From the NCBI RefSeq assembly GCF_902460355.1, contig NZ_CABPTO010000001.1, positions 372,001 through 436,000 of the forward strand: a DNA stretch of 64,000 bases, read 5' to 3'. The first letter of the stretch is position 1; each line of letters begins with the position of its first letter. The stretch is from Streptococcus sp. Marseille-P6264 (GTDB lineage Bacteria > Bacillota > Bacilli > Lactobacillales > Streptococcaceae). This document shows, in pieces, positions 29,508 through 39,495 of the stretch. Made by a program: the position numbers and the translations under genes. The notes under the pieces were generated by a model, which made no database searches, was not told the origin of the DNA, and saw only the letters and a list, made by a program, of their open reading frames with translations.

Positions 29508-31751
29508 TTATACCAAATAATTAAAATCCAGTTGCCTATCCTTCAAACTGACTTGAACTGTCATTTCAGTTGTTTCCTTATTTTCTACCAAATAACGAGC
29601 CAAAGGCGTTTCGAGATAGCGCATAATGCTTCTTTGAATAGGACGAGCACCAAACTCTGGTTGGTAACCTTTCTGGGCTAAAAAAGCATAAACTTCTTCG
29701 CTCAGATGAAGCTGAATCTTCTGATGTTTCAACCTTTCCTGAAGTTGCTGAACCATAATTTTTACGATATTAATCATATCTTCTGCCCTCAAAGGGTTGA
29801 AAATAACCGTCTCGTCAATCCGATTTAAAAACTCTGGTCTAAAGCTATGTTGCAGAAGGGACAGAACTTCTTCCTGCGTTTCAGCAGTCAGTCCCTGTTC
29901 ATTTTTGAGAATTTCCAAAATCTGCTGGGAGCCAATATTGCTTGTCATAATCAAAATAGTATTTTTAAAATCAATAGTACGCCCTTTAGAGTCTGTCAAC
30001 CGTCCTTCGTCCAAGACTTGCAGCAGAGTGTTGAATACATCCGGATGGGCTTTCTCAATTTCATCCAGCAAGACAATCGAATAAAGCCTCCTACGAACAG
30101 CTTCTGTCAGCTGTCCTCCCTCTTCAAATCCTACGTAGCCTGGTGGCGGACCAACTAAACGAGCCACGGCATGTTTTTCCATGTATTCAGACATATCCAG
30201 TCGAACCATTTCCAGCTCATTGCCAAACAGCCGCTCAGCAAGGGCTTTTGCCAGAGCAGTCTTTCCGACTCCAGTCGGCCCCAGAAAGAGAAACGAACCA
30301 ATAGGACGCTTTGGATTTTGAATTCCTGCTCTCGAGCGTAAAATGGCCTCCGAAACCTTTTGAACAGCTTGGTCTTGCCCTACAATTCTCTGGCGCAGGA
30401 GCTTGTCTAGATTTAACAGGTGTTCGCGCTCATTGTCCATGATTCCCTGCACTTTGATTCCCGTTATGCGCTCTACGATACTGGCTATATCCTCACGACT
30501 GACGTCTGGCTGATTAGTTCCCGCTTGAGCTAGCTGGATTTTCTTGACAGCACAAGCCTCATCAATCAAGTCCAGTGCCTTATCAGGTAAATAACGATCT
30601 GACAGATAACGAATTGAAAGACTAATCGCTGCCTGCAGAGCTTCATCCGTCAGGGAAACTCCGTGAAAGTCCTGGTAATTCTGCCGCAGTCCTTGCAGAA
30701 TTGTCAATGCCTTATCTTGATCAGGCTCCTCAATGCGAATCCGCTGGAAACGCCCCTCCAAAGCTTGATCTAGCTCGAAGCTCTCTCGATAGGCAGCAAA
30801 AGTCGTTGTGCCGATGATATTAATCTGTCCTTGAGCCAAGAGCGGCTTTAAAAGATTGCCTGCATCAAGAGAGCCCTCTGTCCGACCTGCTGTCACGATT
30901 TGGTGGATATCCTCAATATAAAGAATAATCTTCCCCTTAGCAGCCAGCACCTCATCCAAAACAGCCTTGAAGCGCTCTTCAAACTCTCCTCTGTATTTAG
31001 TCCCGGCAATCAGTCCGCCTAGATTTAACTTAAAAACTTCCTTTCCCAATAAATGTTCTGGAACATCATCTGCAAGTAATCTTCCAACAAATCCCTCTAT
31101 CACTTTGGATTTTCCAACGCCTGGAAAGCCTAGGAGAATGGCATTGCTTTTCTCTTTCCTACACAGCACACGGATAATATCGCCAATTTCGTCTTTTCGA
31201 CCAATTACCTGTCTATCGGTCTGGTCAGCCAGCCACTGATTAAAGTTAGTTGCATATTTGCTCAGGGCTTGATAGCGACTCTCCTGACTGGAAGAGACAG
31301 CTCGTTTGCCTTGGCGAACCTTATTCAACTTTTTCGCAACCAGCTCCTTATCAATCCCTGCCTGCTTCAAAAAGACAGTTATCGGATTTCGCTGCTGATG
31401 AAATAGACTGAGAATCAGGTGTTCTACTGTTACTACCTCGTCCCTCAGTTCCGCCCTCTCAGCCTCCGCATCATCCAAAAGATTCTTGAGACGCTGGCTA
31501 TACTGACGTCCAAATCGGTTCTTGTCCGTATGTGAAAATACAGGAATCTTGGCTAGTTCCTGATTGATGACGCTGATAAATTCATTAATATCAAGGTCCA
31601 AACCGGTATAGAATTCCAAGGCAAAAGCCTGAGGCTGGGTCAGCACTGTCCAGACATGCGGAATGTCCACTTGATAATTGTGTTTTTGAATAGCTAATTC
31701 CTTTGCAACATTTAGTACTTCTTGCAAAAGATGGGTATAGCGTTCAGTCAT
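29508..31751 (-). CDS. Clp/Hsp100 ATPase without a middle domain, divergent D1 Walker B
   Basis: This 747-residue double AAA+ unfoldase has an N-terminal Clp_N domain (1-145), D1 with Walker [10 protein letters not shown] (208-216), and D2 with Walker [10 protein letters not shown] (491-499) and a normal Walker [11 protein letters not shown]. Two things are odd. The D1 Walker B reads ILYIEDIH (E280-D281), the reverse of the usual D-E. The ClpB coiled-coil middle domain is missing: D1 passes to D2 through about 45 residues after [14 protein letters not shown]. No IGF/VGF-type ClpP-binding loop is visible in D2, so it probably works without ClpP. It lies upstream of the dehydrogenase operon and has an extended -10 and a cre-like site upstream, not a CtsR box. 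Confidence 0.88.
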   Translation of the reverse strand: MTERYTHLLQEVLNVAKELAIQKHNYQVDIPHVWTVLTQPQAFALEFYTGLDLDINEFISVINQELAKIPVFSHTDKNRFGRQYSQRLKNLLDDAEAERAELRDEVVTVEHLILSLFHQQRNPITVFLKQAGIDKELVAKKLNKVRQGKRAVSSSQESRYQALSKYATNFNQWLADQTDRQVIGRKDEIGDIIRVLCRKEKSNAILLGFPGVGKSKVIEGFVGRLLADDVPEHLLGKEVFKLNLGGLIAGTKYRGEFEERFKAVLDEVLAAKGKIILYIEDIHQIVTAGRTEGSLDAGNLLKPLLAQGQINIIGTTTFAAYRESFELDQALEGRFQRIRIEEPDQDKALTILQGLRQNYQDFHGVSLTDEALQAAISLSIRYLSDRYLPDKALDLIDEACAVKKIQLAQAGTNQPDVSREDIASIVERITGIKVQGIMDNEREHLLNLDKLLRQRIVGQDQAVQKVSEAILRSRAGIQNPKRPIGSFLFLGPTGVGKTALAKALAERLFGNELEMVRLDMSEYMEKHAVARLVGPPPGYVGFEEGGQLTEAVRRRLYSIVLLDEIEKAHPDVFNTLLQVLDEGRLTDSKGRTIDFKNTILIMTSNIGSQQILEILKNEQGLTAETQEEVLSLLQHSFRPEFLNRIDETVIFNPLRAEDMINIVKIMVQQLQERLKHQKIQLHLSEEVYAFLAQKGYQPEFGARPIQRSIMRYLETPLARYLVENKETTEMTVQVSLKDRQLDFNYLV

Positions 31752-31852
31752 ATAGTTCCCTCGCTTTTCTTCTGAAAACCAAAGACAACTGTAAACAATA
31801 TTTTAAAAATTAACCTATTTTAACAAAAACTTGACTTGATAATCTTATGACT

Positions 31853-31902
31853 ATTATATCATTTTCACAATCAATATACTAGAAAATATGTAAGCGTTTT
31901 AC
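31853..31902 (-). promoter_or_regulatory. Promoter and cre-like site upstream of the Clp gene
   Basis: An extended -10 (TGATATAAT, TATAAT at 31853-31858) on minus. The plus-strand sequence TGTAAGCGTTTTAC (31889-31902) fits 12 of 14 cre positions and lies just upstream of the -10 region. No GGTCAAA (CtsR) repeat is seen. Confidence 0.5.
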
Positions 31903-31977
31903 CGTTTTAATCTAATTTTAATAAAAGTTTGTGAAAAAATAACACTGACTTATTCTAAAAGGACAAGCCAGCGCTCT

Positions 31978-33321
31978 TTAAGTTATGATATTTTTAGCCA
32001 AACGATTAAGCCGCCACTGAAAAAGAATGCCGCTCATCACCAAACTAGCAATGAGACCAATCCAATATCCATAAGGGCCTAAACTAGTAAAATGATCTAA
32101 GAAGAGTCCTAGGGGCAACGAAACTCCCCAATAAGCAATCAAACCCAAGTAAAATGGCACCTGAGTATCCTTGTATCCCCGAAGAATGCCCTGCAAAGGA
32201 GCCGCAAAAGTATCTGCCAACTGGAAAAAGAGGCTGTAGGTCAGAAAAACAGATGTCATACGGATAAACTCAGTATCCGAACCATAGAGAGCAGCTACTC
32301 GGTCGCGTAAGATATAGAGAAAGAGAAAGGTAAATCCAGCAATTCCCAAGGCCGTCAGCCGCCCGAGTTTACAGAATTTCTTAACATCATCAGGTCGATT
32401 GGCTCCAATTTCATAAGAAACGATGATGGACATAGAGGTTGAAATACTCATTGGAAAGGCATACATTAAGTTTGAAAAATTCATGGCCGCCTGATGGCTG
32501 GCAATGATTAGTGACGAAAACTTAGCCATGACCAGGCCAACAACAGAGAAAATCACGACTTCAGCAAAAAACGTTCCTCCGATAGGCAGTCCAAGTCGAA
32601 TGCCTTCAATTAAGCCCTTTTTATCTAGCGGTCGAATCTTCCATAGCTCATAGACTCGGACTTTTGGATGTTTGACAGCTACTGACAAGGATATGAGGAG
32701 CAAAACCCAATAAGCCAAAGAAGTCCCAAGTCCAGCTCCAGCTCCGCCCATTTCTGGAAATCCAAATGCTCCGTAGATTAGAGCATAATTAAAAGAGCTA
32801 TTCAAAGGCAAAAGTAAGAGCATGAGATACATGGAAAGCTTGGTCAACCCTAGAGCATCAAATAGAGAACGGATGGTGCTAAAGAGCAAAAGAGGAATAA
32901 TGCCGAGCGCCAGATACCAAAGATAGTTCTTAGCTACTTCTTCTACTAAAGGCTCTAGGCCAAGGTGAGACAAAACCAGAGGAGCGCCCACAAATACCAA
33001 GGCAAATAAAATTATCGATAACCCCAAAGAAAGATAAATAAACTGATAAAAATCAGAAGCAATTTTTTCTTTTTTCTCCTGTCCTAAATGATGCCCGATT
33101 ATGGGTACCAAGGCCGACACAATCCCTATCAGCAGGTCGAAAAATGGAATCCAAAGACTGGTTGCCATGGACACTCCAGCCAAATGCAAGGTATCGTATT
33201 GGCCCGTCATGGTCGTGTCAACAAAGGAAGCCGAGAAATTTGCTAGCTGATAAATCAAGATGGGAAGAAAAATTGAGACAAACAAGCTTAGGCGTTGTTT
33301 CAAATGATAAGTCTGATACAT
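31978..33321 (-). CDS. MATE family multidrug efflux transporter
   Basis: This 447-residue membrane protein has about twelve hydrophobic segments in two related halves, typical of MATE (Na+- or H+-coupled) exporters. Family parts include LANFSASFVDTTMTGQYDTLHLAGVSMA near the N-terminus and GLPIGGTFFAEVVIFSVVGLV at the start of the second half. The substrate cannot be predicted. It is transcribed alone, with structured repeat copy 1 lying between its start and the stop of pbuX. Confidence 0.88.
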   Translation of the reverse strand: MYQTYHLKQRLSLFVSIFLPILIYQLANFSASFVDTTMTGQYDTLHLAGVSMATSLWIPFFDLLIGIVSALVPIIGHHLGQEKKEKIASDFYQFIYLSLGLSIILFALVFVGAPLVLSHLGLEPLVEEVAKNYLWYLALGIIPLLLFSTIRSLFDALGLTKLSMYLMLLLLPLNSSFNYALIYGAFGFPEMGGAGAGLGTSLAYWVLLLISLSVAVKHPKVRVYELWKIRPLDKKGLIEGIRLGLPIGGTFFAEVVIFSVVGLVMAKFSSLIIASHQAAMNFSNLMYAFPMSISTSMSIIVSYEIGANRPDDVKKFCKLGRLTALGIAGFTFLFLYILRDRVAALYGSDTEFIRMTSVFLTYSLFFQLADTFAAPLQGILRGYKDTQVPFYLGLIAYWGVSLPLGLFLDHFTSLGPYGYWIGLIASLVMSGILFQWRLNRLAKNIIT

Positions 33322-33383
33322 GTCGAATTCCTTTTTTTAATCTTCTTTTTTAACTATACTACAAGCTAGCTGAATAGTCAAAA

Positions 33384-33558
33384 GAGGCTGGGACAAAAGT
33401 CCTAGCCTCTCAATTGTCTTTGGATTGTCGAGCAAGACGCAGTGGTTGAGTGGGCTCTACTACGCTGATTTCATCAGCTTTTACAGCCCTACTCAACTGT
33501 GCGGAGGTGGGACGACGAAATCGAATTCTAACGAATTACCGATTTCTGTCCCACTCTC
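33384..33558 (+). repeat. Structured intergenic repeat, copy 1
   Basis: About 175 bp with three hairpins: H1 (GAGGCTGGGAC..GTCCTAGCCTC), H2 (TTGAGTGGGC..GCCCTACTCAA around a CTGATTTCATCAG core) and H3 (GTGGGAC..GAAATCG..CGATTTC.GTCCCAC). It ends 5 bp from the pbuX stop codon. No conserved open frame is present. Related copies are at 36741, 49057 and 50657. Confidence 0.85.
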
Positions 33559-33562
33559 TTTC

Positions 33563-34828
33563 TTATTTATTTTTTCGATTTAGGATAGCGTTTAGGACAA
33601 TAGCAATCAGACTGGCCATGACAATTCCGTTTGAGAAGAACATCTGAAGGCTGGTCGGTAGGCTGTTGAAAAGGCTGCTACCATTGAGTCCGACACCTGC
33701 TGAGATAGAAATCGCTGCAATGAGGAAATTATGCTCACTGTGCTCAAAGTCAACACGCGCCAAGATTTGCATCCCCTGAACAGACACAAAACCAAACATA
33801 ACCAGCATTGCACCACCAAGGACTGGACTTGGGATAATCTGCGCCAAGGCTCCAAATTTTGGCAAAAGGCCGAGGAGAATCAGGAAACCAGCCGCATAGT
33901 AAATCGGCAACCGCGTCTTGATACCAGATAATTTGACCAAGCCAACATTTTGAGAAAACCCTGTGTAAGGGAAGGTATTGAAGACACCACCCAGCAGCAC
34001 CGCAAGTCCTTCTGCTCGGTAACCATTTCGTAAGCGGGTGCTGTCAATTTTATCTTTGGTAATGTCAGAAAGAGCTAAGTATACACCCGTTGACTCCACT
34101 AGAGAAACCGTTGCAATGATACACATCATCACGATAGAAGAAAATTCAAACTTTGGTGCTCCGAAATAGAAAGGGGTTGGCACATGGACCAGCGGAGCCT
34201 GTGCGACCGGCGTTAAATCTACCAAGCCCATGGCTCCAGCAATGCCCGTTCCGACAATCAAACCAATTAAAATAGAGATGGATTTGATAAAACCTTTGGT
34301 AAAAATGTTAATCAAAAGAATTATCAATACCGTCACAGCTGCTAGCATCAGACTTTGGGCGGTCGGCTTGTCTACGTTATTTCCCATATTGCCAATGGCT
34401 ACTGGAATCAAGGTCAAGCCAATGGTCGTAATGACCGAACCAGTCACAACTGAAGGAAACAGATTGGCGATTTTTGAGAAAATCCCAGCGATCAAAACAA
34501 CATAAATCCCTGATGCAATCAAGGCACCAAACATAGCACCACTACCGTGACTCTGCCCAATGATAATCAAAGGAGCAACAGACTGGAAGGCCACACCCAG
34601 CACGACCGGCAGACCGATACCAAAATATTTATTTAATTGGAGTTGCAAAAGAGTTGCAATACCACACATAAAAATGTCTGTTGAAATCAGATAGGTCAAC
34701 TGCTCTGCCGAATAACCTAAGGCCCCTGCAATCATAATCGGCACCAAGATAGAGCCCGAATACATAGCCAACAAGTGCTGCAAACCTAAAATGGCTGCCT
34801 GTGAGTGTTTTTCTTCATTATAATTCAT
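33563..34828 (-). CDS. pbuX: Xanthine permease (NCS2/nucleobase:cation symporter)
   Basis: This 421-residue membrane protein imports xanthine for salvage by Xpt. It has the expected 12-14 hydrophobic segments, starting HSQAAILGLQHLLAMYSGSILVPIMI, and the NCS2 signature-like region around GVFNTFPYTGFSQNVGLVKLSG. The start MNYNEEKHS at 34828 is chosen, 1 bp after the xpt stop; an upstream in-frame extension would lie inside xpt. The xpt-pbuX pair shares the purine riboswitch upstream of xpt. Confidence 0.92.
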   Translation of the reverse strand: MNYNEEKHSQAAILGLQHLLAMYSGSILVPIMIAGALGYSAEQLTYLISTDIFMCGIATLLQLQLNKYFGIGLPVVLGVAFQSVAPLIIIGQSHGSGAMFGALIASGIYVVLIAGIFSKIANLFPSVVTGSVITTIGLTLIPVAIGNMGNNVDKPTAQSLMLAAVTVLIILLINIFTKGFIKSISILIGLIVGTGIAGAMGLVDLTPVAQAPLVHVPTPFYFGAPKFEFSSIVMMCIIATVSLVESTGVYLALSDITKDKIDSTRLRNGYRAEGLAVLLGGVFNTFPYTGFSQNVGLVKLSGIKTRLPIYYAAGFLILLGLLPKFGALAQIIPSPVLGGAMLVMFGFVSVQGMQILARVDFEHSEHNFLIAAISISAGVGLNGSSLFNSLPTSLQMFFSNGIVMASLIAIVLNAILNRKNK

Positions 34829-34829
34829 C

Positions 34830-35411
34830 TTATAGATCTGCCTCTCTAAATACAACTTTTCCATTTTCAAATCTGTCAATTCGAGCCAAAGAAAGAACTG
34901 TTTGTCCTTGAGCCTCTAGCAAGCTTCGACCATCTTGGAAGGATTTCTCAATCACAATTCCAACGGCTGCTACCTCAGCGCCCGCTTCTTCAATGATTTT
35001 AATCAGGCCCTTGGCTGCCTGACCATTTGCCAAGAAATCATCAACAACCAGGACCTTGTCACTTGACTCCAAAAACTTGCCCGAGATGGAGACAGTCGAA
35101 GTGACCTGCTTGGTAAAGGAATATACTTCCGCCGTTAAAATCCCTTCAGTCATGGTGATGTTCTTAGACTTTTTAGCAAAAATCATTGGAACACCCAAAG
35201 CTTCTGCCGTGTAGACAGCCGGTACAATCCCTGAAGCCTCAATCGTCACAACTTTTGTAATACCTGCACTTCTGAAATGCTCAGCAAATACTTGCCCGAT
35301 TTCTTTCATAAGCGAAAAATCGACCTGATGAGTCAGGAAAGAGTCAACTTTGAGAATATTTTCTCCTAAAACGTTGCCATCCCTCAAAATTCTTTCTTCT
35401 AATGTTTTCAT
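34830..35411 (-). CDS. xpt: Xanthine phosphoribosyltransferase
   Basis: This 193-residue enzyme converts xanthine and PRPP to XMP. The PRPP motif is [17 protein letters not shown]; the N-terminus [31 protein letters not shown] is typical. The start at 35411 is chosen for its AGGAG spacing and family length; an in-frame extension upstream runs through the riboswitch terminator stem. It is controlled by the aptamer at 35528-35592 and followed directly by pbuX. Confidence 0.94.
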   Translation of the reverse strand: MKTLEERILRDGNVLGENILKVDSFLTHQVDFSLMKEIGQVFAEHFRSAGITKVVTIEASGIVPAVYTAEALGVPMIFAKKSKNITMTEGILTAEVYSFTKQVTSTVSISGKFLESSDKVLVVDDFLANGQAAKGLIKIIEEAGAEVAAVGIVIEKSFQDGRSLLEAQGQTVLSLARIDRFENGKVVFREADL

Positions 35412-35445
35412 GTATCTCCTCTTAACATATCTTTCTTCAACGATT

Positions 35446-35475
35446 AAAGGACCTGTCACGATAAGCAAGTCCTTT
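35446..35475 (-). terminator. Riboswitch expression-platform terminator of xpt-pbuX
   Basis: AAAGGACTTG/CAGGTCCTTT stem with a 10-nt loop on minus, followed by TTTAATCG. It lies between the purine aptamer and xpt and is likely formed when ligand is bound. Confidence 0.65.
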
Positions 35476-35527
35476 CTTTTAATGACAAATAACCTGACAC
35501 TGAAAGTACCAAAAAGTCATTAGGCTC

Positions 35528-35592
35528 ACTTATTGTTAGATGTTTGGCATCTTGTAGAGACCTTGCCCCAATCATTAGCAAGATAAATAAGT
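35528..35592 (-). ncRNA. Purine riboswitch aptamer (probably guanine type)
   Basis: On minus, P1 is ACTTATT..AATAAGT. Inside are the conserved purine-aptamer features TTGCTAATGATTGGGG, the J2/3 TCTCTAC and a P3 hairpin AGATGCCAAACATCT. The base that sets specificity appears to be C (ACAAT before the 3' side of P1), pointing to guanine/xanthine rather than adenine; this last point depends on my alignment. It controls xpt-pbuX. Confidence 0.85.
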
Positions 35593-35604
35593 TATTCTAT
35601 TTAA

Positions 35605-36588
35605 TTAATGGGCATCGCCATTCCAGATGGAGTTTTTGACGATGACATAGTCCACGCGGGTCAGGCTATGCAAATCGCGACCTCCAGCATAGGAAATCGA
35701 GCTCTGCAAATCCTGCTCCATTTCGGTCAGCGTGTCTTGCAAGTGGCCCTTAGCCGGCAGCAAAATCTTCTTGCCTTCGACATTTTTATAAGCACCTTTT
35801 TGATACTCGGAGGCAGAACCATAGTATTCTTTAAACTTATCACCATCTACTTCAATGGTTTCACCCGGGCTTTCAATGTGGCCAGCAAAGAGCGAACCAA
35901 TCATGACCATGCTGGCTCCAAAGCGGATCGATTTGGCAATATCCCCGTGTGTCCGAATTCCTCCGTCCGCAATAATAGGCTTGCGGGCGACCTTTGAACA
36001 CCAACGAAGCGCAGACAACTGCCAGCCGCCCGTACCAAAACCTGTCTTGACTTTGGTAATGCAAACCTTGCCTGGGCCAATACCGACTTTAGTTGCATCC
36101 GCACCAGCATTTTCCAGCTCCCGCACAGCTTCTGGAGTTCCGACATTTCCAGCAATGACAAAGGTCTCTGGTAATTCTTTCTTGATGTGTTGGATCATTT
36201 GAATCACACTGTCTGAGTGTCCATGTGCAATATCGATGGTAATGTATTCAGGTGCATCATCTTTGAGGCTGCTAACGAAGTCATACTCATAGTCTTTCAC
36301 ACCGACTGAGATCGATGCAATCAGACCTTTCTCGTGCATTCGTTTGACGAATGGTTTGCGACCTGCTTCATCGAAACGGTGCATAATGTAAAAATAGCCT
36401 CCTCGAGCAAGCTCTTCAGCGACAGATTCATCAATAATTGTCTGCATATTGGACGGAACGACTGGCATCCGAAACCTATGTTTACCGAATTTCACACTGG
36501 TATCAGCCTCCGAACGGCTTTTTACAATACATTTCGCTGGAATTAGTTGAATATCTTCATAGTCAAAAACCTGAAAATCATTGAGCAT
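35605..36588 (-). CDS. guaC: GMP reductase
   Basis: This 327-residue enzyme reduces GMP to IMP with NADPH, linking guanine and adenine pools. The start [20 protein letters not shown] at 36588 has AAGGAG upstream; a longer open frame is not supported. The catalytic Cys is in [23 protein letters not shown], with [25 protein letters not shown] as the phosphate-binding loop. This is the short GuaC form without CBS domains. It is upstream of, and in line with, the riboswitch-xpt-pbuX unit. Confidence 0.93.
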   Translation of the reverse strand: MLNDFQVFDYEDIQLIPAKCIVKSRSEADTSVKFGKHRFRMPVVPSNMQTIIDESVAEELARGGYFYIMHRFDEAGRKPFVKRMHEKGLIASISVGVKDYEYDFVSSLKDDAPEYITIDIAHGHSDSVIQMIQHIKKELPETFVIAGNVGTPEAVRELENAGADATKVGIGPGKVCITKVKTGFGTGGWQLSALRWCSKVARKPIIADGGIRTHGDIAKSIRFGASMVMIGSLFAGHIESPGETIEVDGDKFKEYYGSASEYQKGAYKNVEGKKILLPAKGHLQDTLTEMEQDLQSSISYAGGRDLHSLTRVDYVIVKNSIWNGDAH

Positions 36589-36740
36589 GGAACACTCCTT
36601 ATCAATACTAAAAAATGACCTACCTATGCTGTTCAGCATCGCTACATCTATCCAGACGTTTCCAGAAAAAGTATATCACAAGGTACAGGTTCTGTAAAAT
36701 ATTTTAGCTGGATTAGATAATAATGTTCGGAAATTAAGAA

Positions 36741-36914
36741 GAGACTGGGACAAAGTCCTAGCCTCTCAATTGTCTTTGGATAGTCAGCAAGACGCAGTAG
36801 TTGAGTGGGCTCTACTACGCTGATTTCATCAGCTTTTACAGCCCTACTCAACTGTGCGGAGGTGGGACGACGAAATCGAATTCTAACGAATTACCGATTT
36901 CTGTCCCACTCTCT
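36741..36914 (+). repeat. Structured intergenic repeat, copy 2
   Basis: Near-identical to copy 1, with a few point changes (GAGACTGGGACAAAGTCC in H1 and GGATAGTCAGC instead of GGATTGTCGAGC). It fills most of the guaC-tatA gap and its last two bases overlap the tatA stop codon. The rest of this 324-bp gap (36589-36740) shows no gene. Confidence 0.85.
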
Positions 36915-37098
36915 AATCTTTCTTATCTTTCTCTGAGTTAGAATCTTCTGCTCCTCCATCGATTGCCTTTTTAAACTCTGAAAACATTTTTCCAATCGAC
37001 TGCCCCAGCTCTGGCAGACGTTTTGGTCCAAAAATCAGCAAGGCTCCTAGAACGATAACGATAAGCCCTGGTAATCCAATGTCTTTTAAAATTCCCAT
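36913..37098 (-). CDS. tatA: Sec-independent protein translocase subunit TatA
   Basis: A 61-residue TatA: an N-terminal membrane helix (GLPGLIVIVLGALLIFGP), the hinge FGPKRLPELGQSIGKMFSEFKKA with the conserved FG pair, and a charged tail. It forms the pore or membrane-weakening ring of the twin-arginine system. It overlaps tatC by one base. No separate tatB exists, as usual in Firmicutes. The likely cargo is EfeB, encoded in the same operon. Confidence 0.93.
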   Translation of the reverse strand: MGILKDIGLPGLIVIVLGALLIFGPKRLPELGQSIGKMFSEFKKAIDGGAEDSNSEKDKKD

Positions 37099-37805
37099 TA
37101 TGATGTTCTCCTTTTCTCAATCATTTTACTCAGTAAGATACTGATTTCGTAGAGTAAAATCAGTGGCACTGTCATTGATAAGTCACTGATGAAATCAGCC
37201 GGCGTCAAGATTACTGCTAATACTAATAAAACGAAATAAGCATAGCGTCTATATTTTATCAAAAATTGCGGTTTGAGCAAACCGATTGATGTCATAAAGG
37301 CCACAATGACAGGCAATTCAAACAAGCAAGCAATCGGAATGGTCGTGTGAAATAGAAAGGACAGGTAGTTCTGCGCTGTCATCTGGACGGCAAATAAACC
37401 ATCTCCTAGAGAGAGCAAAACTTGCAAAATAGCGGGGCTGACAAAGTAAAAACCAAAGGCCAAACCCAAGACAAAGCTGAAAAATGTAGCTGGTATATAA
37501 GCAAAAATCGCCTTTGCCTCACTATTTCTAAGAGCAGGTCGGATAAATTCCCAAATCTGATAGACCATAAAAGGGAGCGTCAGTGAGAAAGCCACAAGAC
37601 TAGCCAGGCTAATATAAATCCAAAGAATGTCGTCTGGCCCCAATACAATCAGCTTCTGCTCAAAGGAAGCGGTCAACCATTTGTAAATATCCGCTGCAAA
37701 AAGCAGACTGACCAGAAAAATCAAACCGAACCAGATTAAGACGGCTATAAAACGCAATCTAAATTCCGTCAAATGCTCAACAACGGTCTGTTCCTTACTA
37801 GGCAT
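37098..37805 (-). CDS. tatC: Sec-independent protein translocase subunit TatC
   Basis: A 235-residue six-helix membrane protein that recognises twin-arginine signals. The N-terminus MPSKEQTVVEHLTEFRLRF holds the conserved HLxELR-like motif (here HLTEFRLR), followed by family stretches PFMVYQIWEFIRPAL and FELPVIVAFMTSIGLL. It overlaps efeU by 8 bp and tatA by one base, so the Tat genes are translated with the iron-uptake genes. Confidence 0.93.
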   Translation of the reverse strand: MPSKEQTVVEHLTEFRLRFIAVLIWFGLIFLVSLLFAADIYKWLTASFEQKLIVLGPDDILWIYISLASLVAFSLTLPFMVYQIWEFIRPALRNSEAKAIFAYIPATFFSFVLGLAFGFYFVSPAILQVLLSLGDGLFAVQMTAQNYLSFLFHTTIPIACLFELPVIVAFMTSIGLLKPQFLIKYRRYAYFVLLVLAVILTPADFISDLSMTVPLILLYEISILLSKMIEKRRTS

Positions 37806-39495
37806 CTGCTTGCTCCTTTTGCCGATTTCTAAAGGTCACATAAAGGACAACGACCAGAAAGATGGCTTGACTTAGAAGCACTTCTAGGCTCGGATAAATT
37901 CCCAGCCAATCAATGGTTGGAAGATGAAAAATCAAGTGACTAGGGAAAATGGCTGTTAATTGCAGGGCATGAATGCTGACACCCAACATCTTAAAGGCCA
38001 AGGCATAAATCAGCCAGGTCAGACCAAAGAAAATCCGATGAGGCCGAATGAGACTACTGGCCTTGGTCATTAGAATTGCGAGCAAGACTAAAACCAAAAT
38101 AGCAAGTCCCAGTCCCAAAAAGAAGTCTAGAGCAGTAATTCGTGGTAAAATGCCTGCATAGAACAAGATGGTCTCTGCTCCTTCACGAAAGACAGCGAGA
38201 AAGCTCAGGGCAAACATGGAAATAAAACTACCACTGGCTGTCACTGCCTGCATCTGGTTCTCCATGAAGTCATTCCACTTCTTGACAGAGGACTTACTGT
38301 GGAGCCAAATGCCGACCAAAATCATCATAACAACCGCAAAAATCCCCACTGCCCCCTCAATGATTTCACGATTGGAGCCAGAGGCAACGGCTGGAAAAAG
38401 AGTTTGCAGCAAAATAGCAATGGTCGCACTGGCTAGTACGCCCAAGGCAGCACCAGTATAAACCCATTTGAGACCTTTTTTCATCTTGGAGGCCTTGAGC
38501 GTCGTGACAAGTGCCATCACGATCAAGAGAGCCTCAACGCCCTCACGTAGCAAAATCAGCATGGCATCAAAGAAAGTATAAGATCCGCTGGTGTCAATCT
38601 GTTCTAGCTCACTAATCAAGGATTCTAGCTGGTCTTGATAGTCCTTATCCTTGCCCTTCACCATGATGACAGGCGACTGGCTTTCTACTTTAGTATAGAG
38701 GGAAGGATTCTTAGTGCTAACATCTCCCTCAATGCTTGGCCAAATCGTGATAAATTCCTTCATGGCAGCCTTGCCCTGCTTTTCGTCCCCTTTTTGGAAA
38801 GCAAGCAGAGCCTTTTTCAGCAGACCAATACCATCTGCCAGTGTAAGATTCTCACTGCTAGCAGACGCTTCCTCTCCCTTGACAAAGCTATCAATCGCTG
38901 CCGTCAGGTCATCATAGGAAGTTTGAATAGCTTCAAAATCCGTTGGCTCTGTCTCGATGGCACTCCGTAAAAAGGAAATGGCCGTCTCCACTTTGCCATA
39001 ATGAGCCGAACTATGATCCCGCACCACTCCTTCATTAGCGGTCCAAGTCGAATTCATTTTTTTATAGGCTTCACGAATCTTTTCAAGATCCTTGCTCTTA
39101 ATCGCTGCCTGAAGAGCTTGAAATTTTGATTCTAGTTTATTGACCAGCTTGGTTTTTTCCGCCTCAAGATCAACGGGATTCTGCTCCTTTTCAAAAGCCA
39201 AAAGAGCAGCTGAAACCTTGGTCAGCTTGTCCTCTGTCACATCGCCTGAGATAGTCAATGCCTTGCTGACTTCTTTCCCTGCAGCTGAGTCATGGTTGCT
39301 TAAAGCCGCAAATTCAGTCTGGATTTCTTCCAGTAATTCTTTGGCACTAGCTTGATCGCCTTTTTGAACGGCGGTGCTAGCATCCGTAATCTTGATAAAG
39401 AGACTACTATAAGAATCCTCAGCCGATACAGGCTGAGCTAGGAGTACGAGCGCCAAAAGTAAAAACAGGATCTTATTCAAATAATTTCTGACCAA
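37798..39495 (-). CDS. efeU: FTR1-type iron permease EfeU with N-terminal extracellular domain
   Basis: A 565-residue membrane permease for ferrous/ferric iron. A signal-like start (LNKILFLLLALVLLAQPVSAE) is followed by a ~300-residue helical extracellular domain, then the 7-helix FTR1 core with the two iron-binding REGxE motifs, LREGVEALLIV and FREGAETILFY. The start is TTG at 39495, with AGGAG 6-7 bases upstream inside the end of efeB; the longer open frame upstream is just efeB in another frame. It overlaps efeB by 23 bp and tatC by 8 bp. Confidence 0.9.
   Translation of the reverse strand: MVRNYLNKILFLLLALVLLAQPVSAEDSYSSLFIKITDASTAVQKGDQASAKELLEEIQTEFAALSNHDSAAGKEVSKALTISGDVTEDKLTKVSAALLAFEKEQNPVDLEAEKTKLVNKLESKFQALQAAIKSKDLEKIREAYKKMNSTWTANEGVVRDHSSAHYGKVETAISFLRSAIETEPTDFEAIQTSYDDLTAAIDSFVKGEEASASSENLTLADGIGLLKKALLAFQKGDEKQGKAAMKEFITIWPSIEGDVSTKNPSLYTKVESQSPVIMVKGKDKDYQDQLESLISELEQIDTSGSYTFFDAMLILLREGVEALLIVMALVTTLKASKMKKGLKWVYTGAALGVLASATIAILLQTLFPAVASGSNREIIEGAVGIFAVVMMILVGIWLHSKSSVKKWNDFMENQMQAVTASGSFISMFALSFLAVFREGAETILFYAGILPRITALDFFLGLGLAILVLVLLAILMTKASSLIRPHRIFFGLTWLIYALAFKMLGVSIHALQLTAIFPSHLIFHLPTIDWLGIYPSLEVLLSQAIFLVVVLYVTFRNRQKEQADA

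Noticed and set aside
31752..31977. CtsR operator upstream of the Clp gene
   Set aside because: No GGTCAAA tandem heptamers were found on either strand of the gap.
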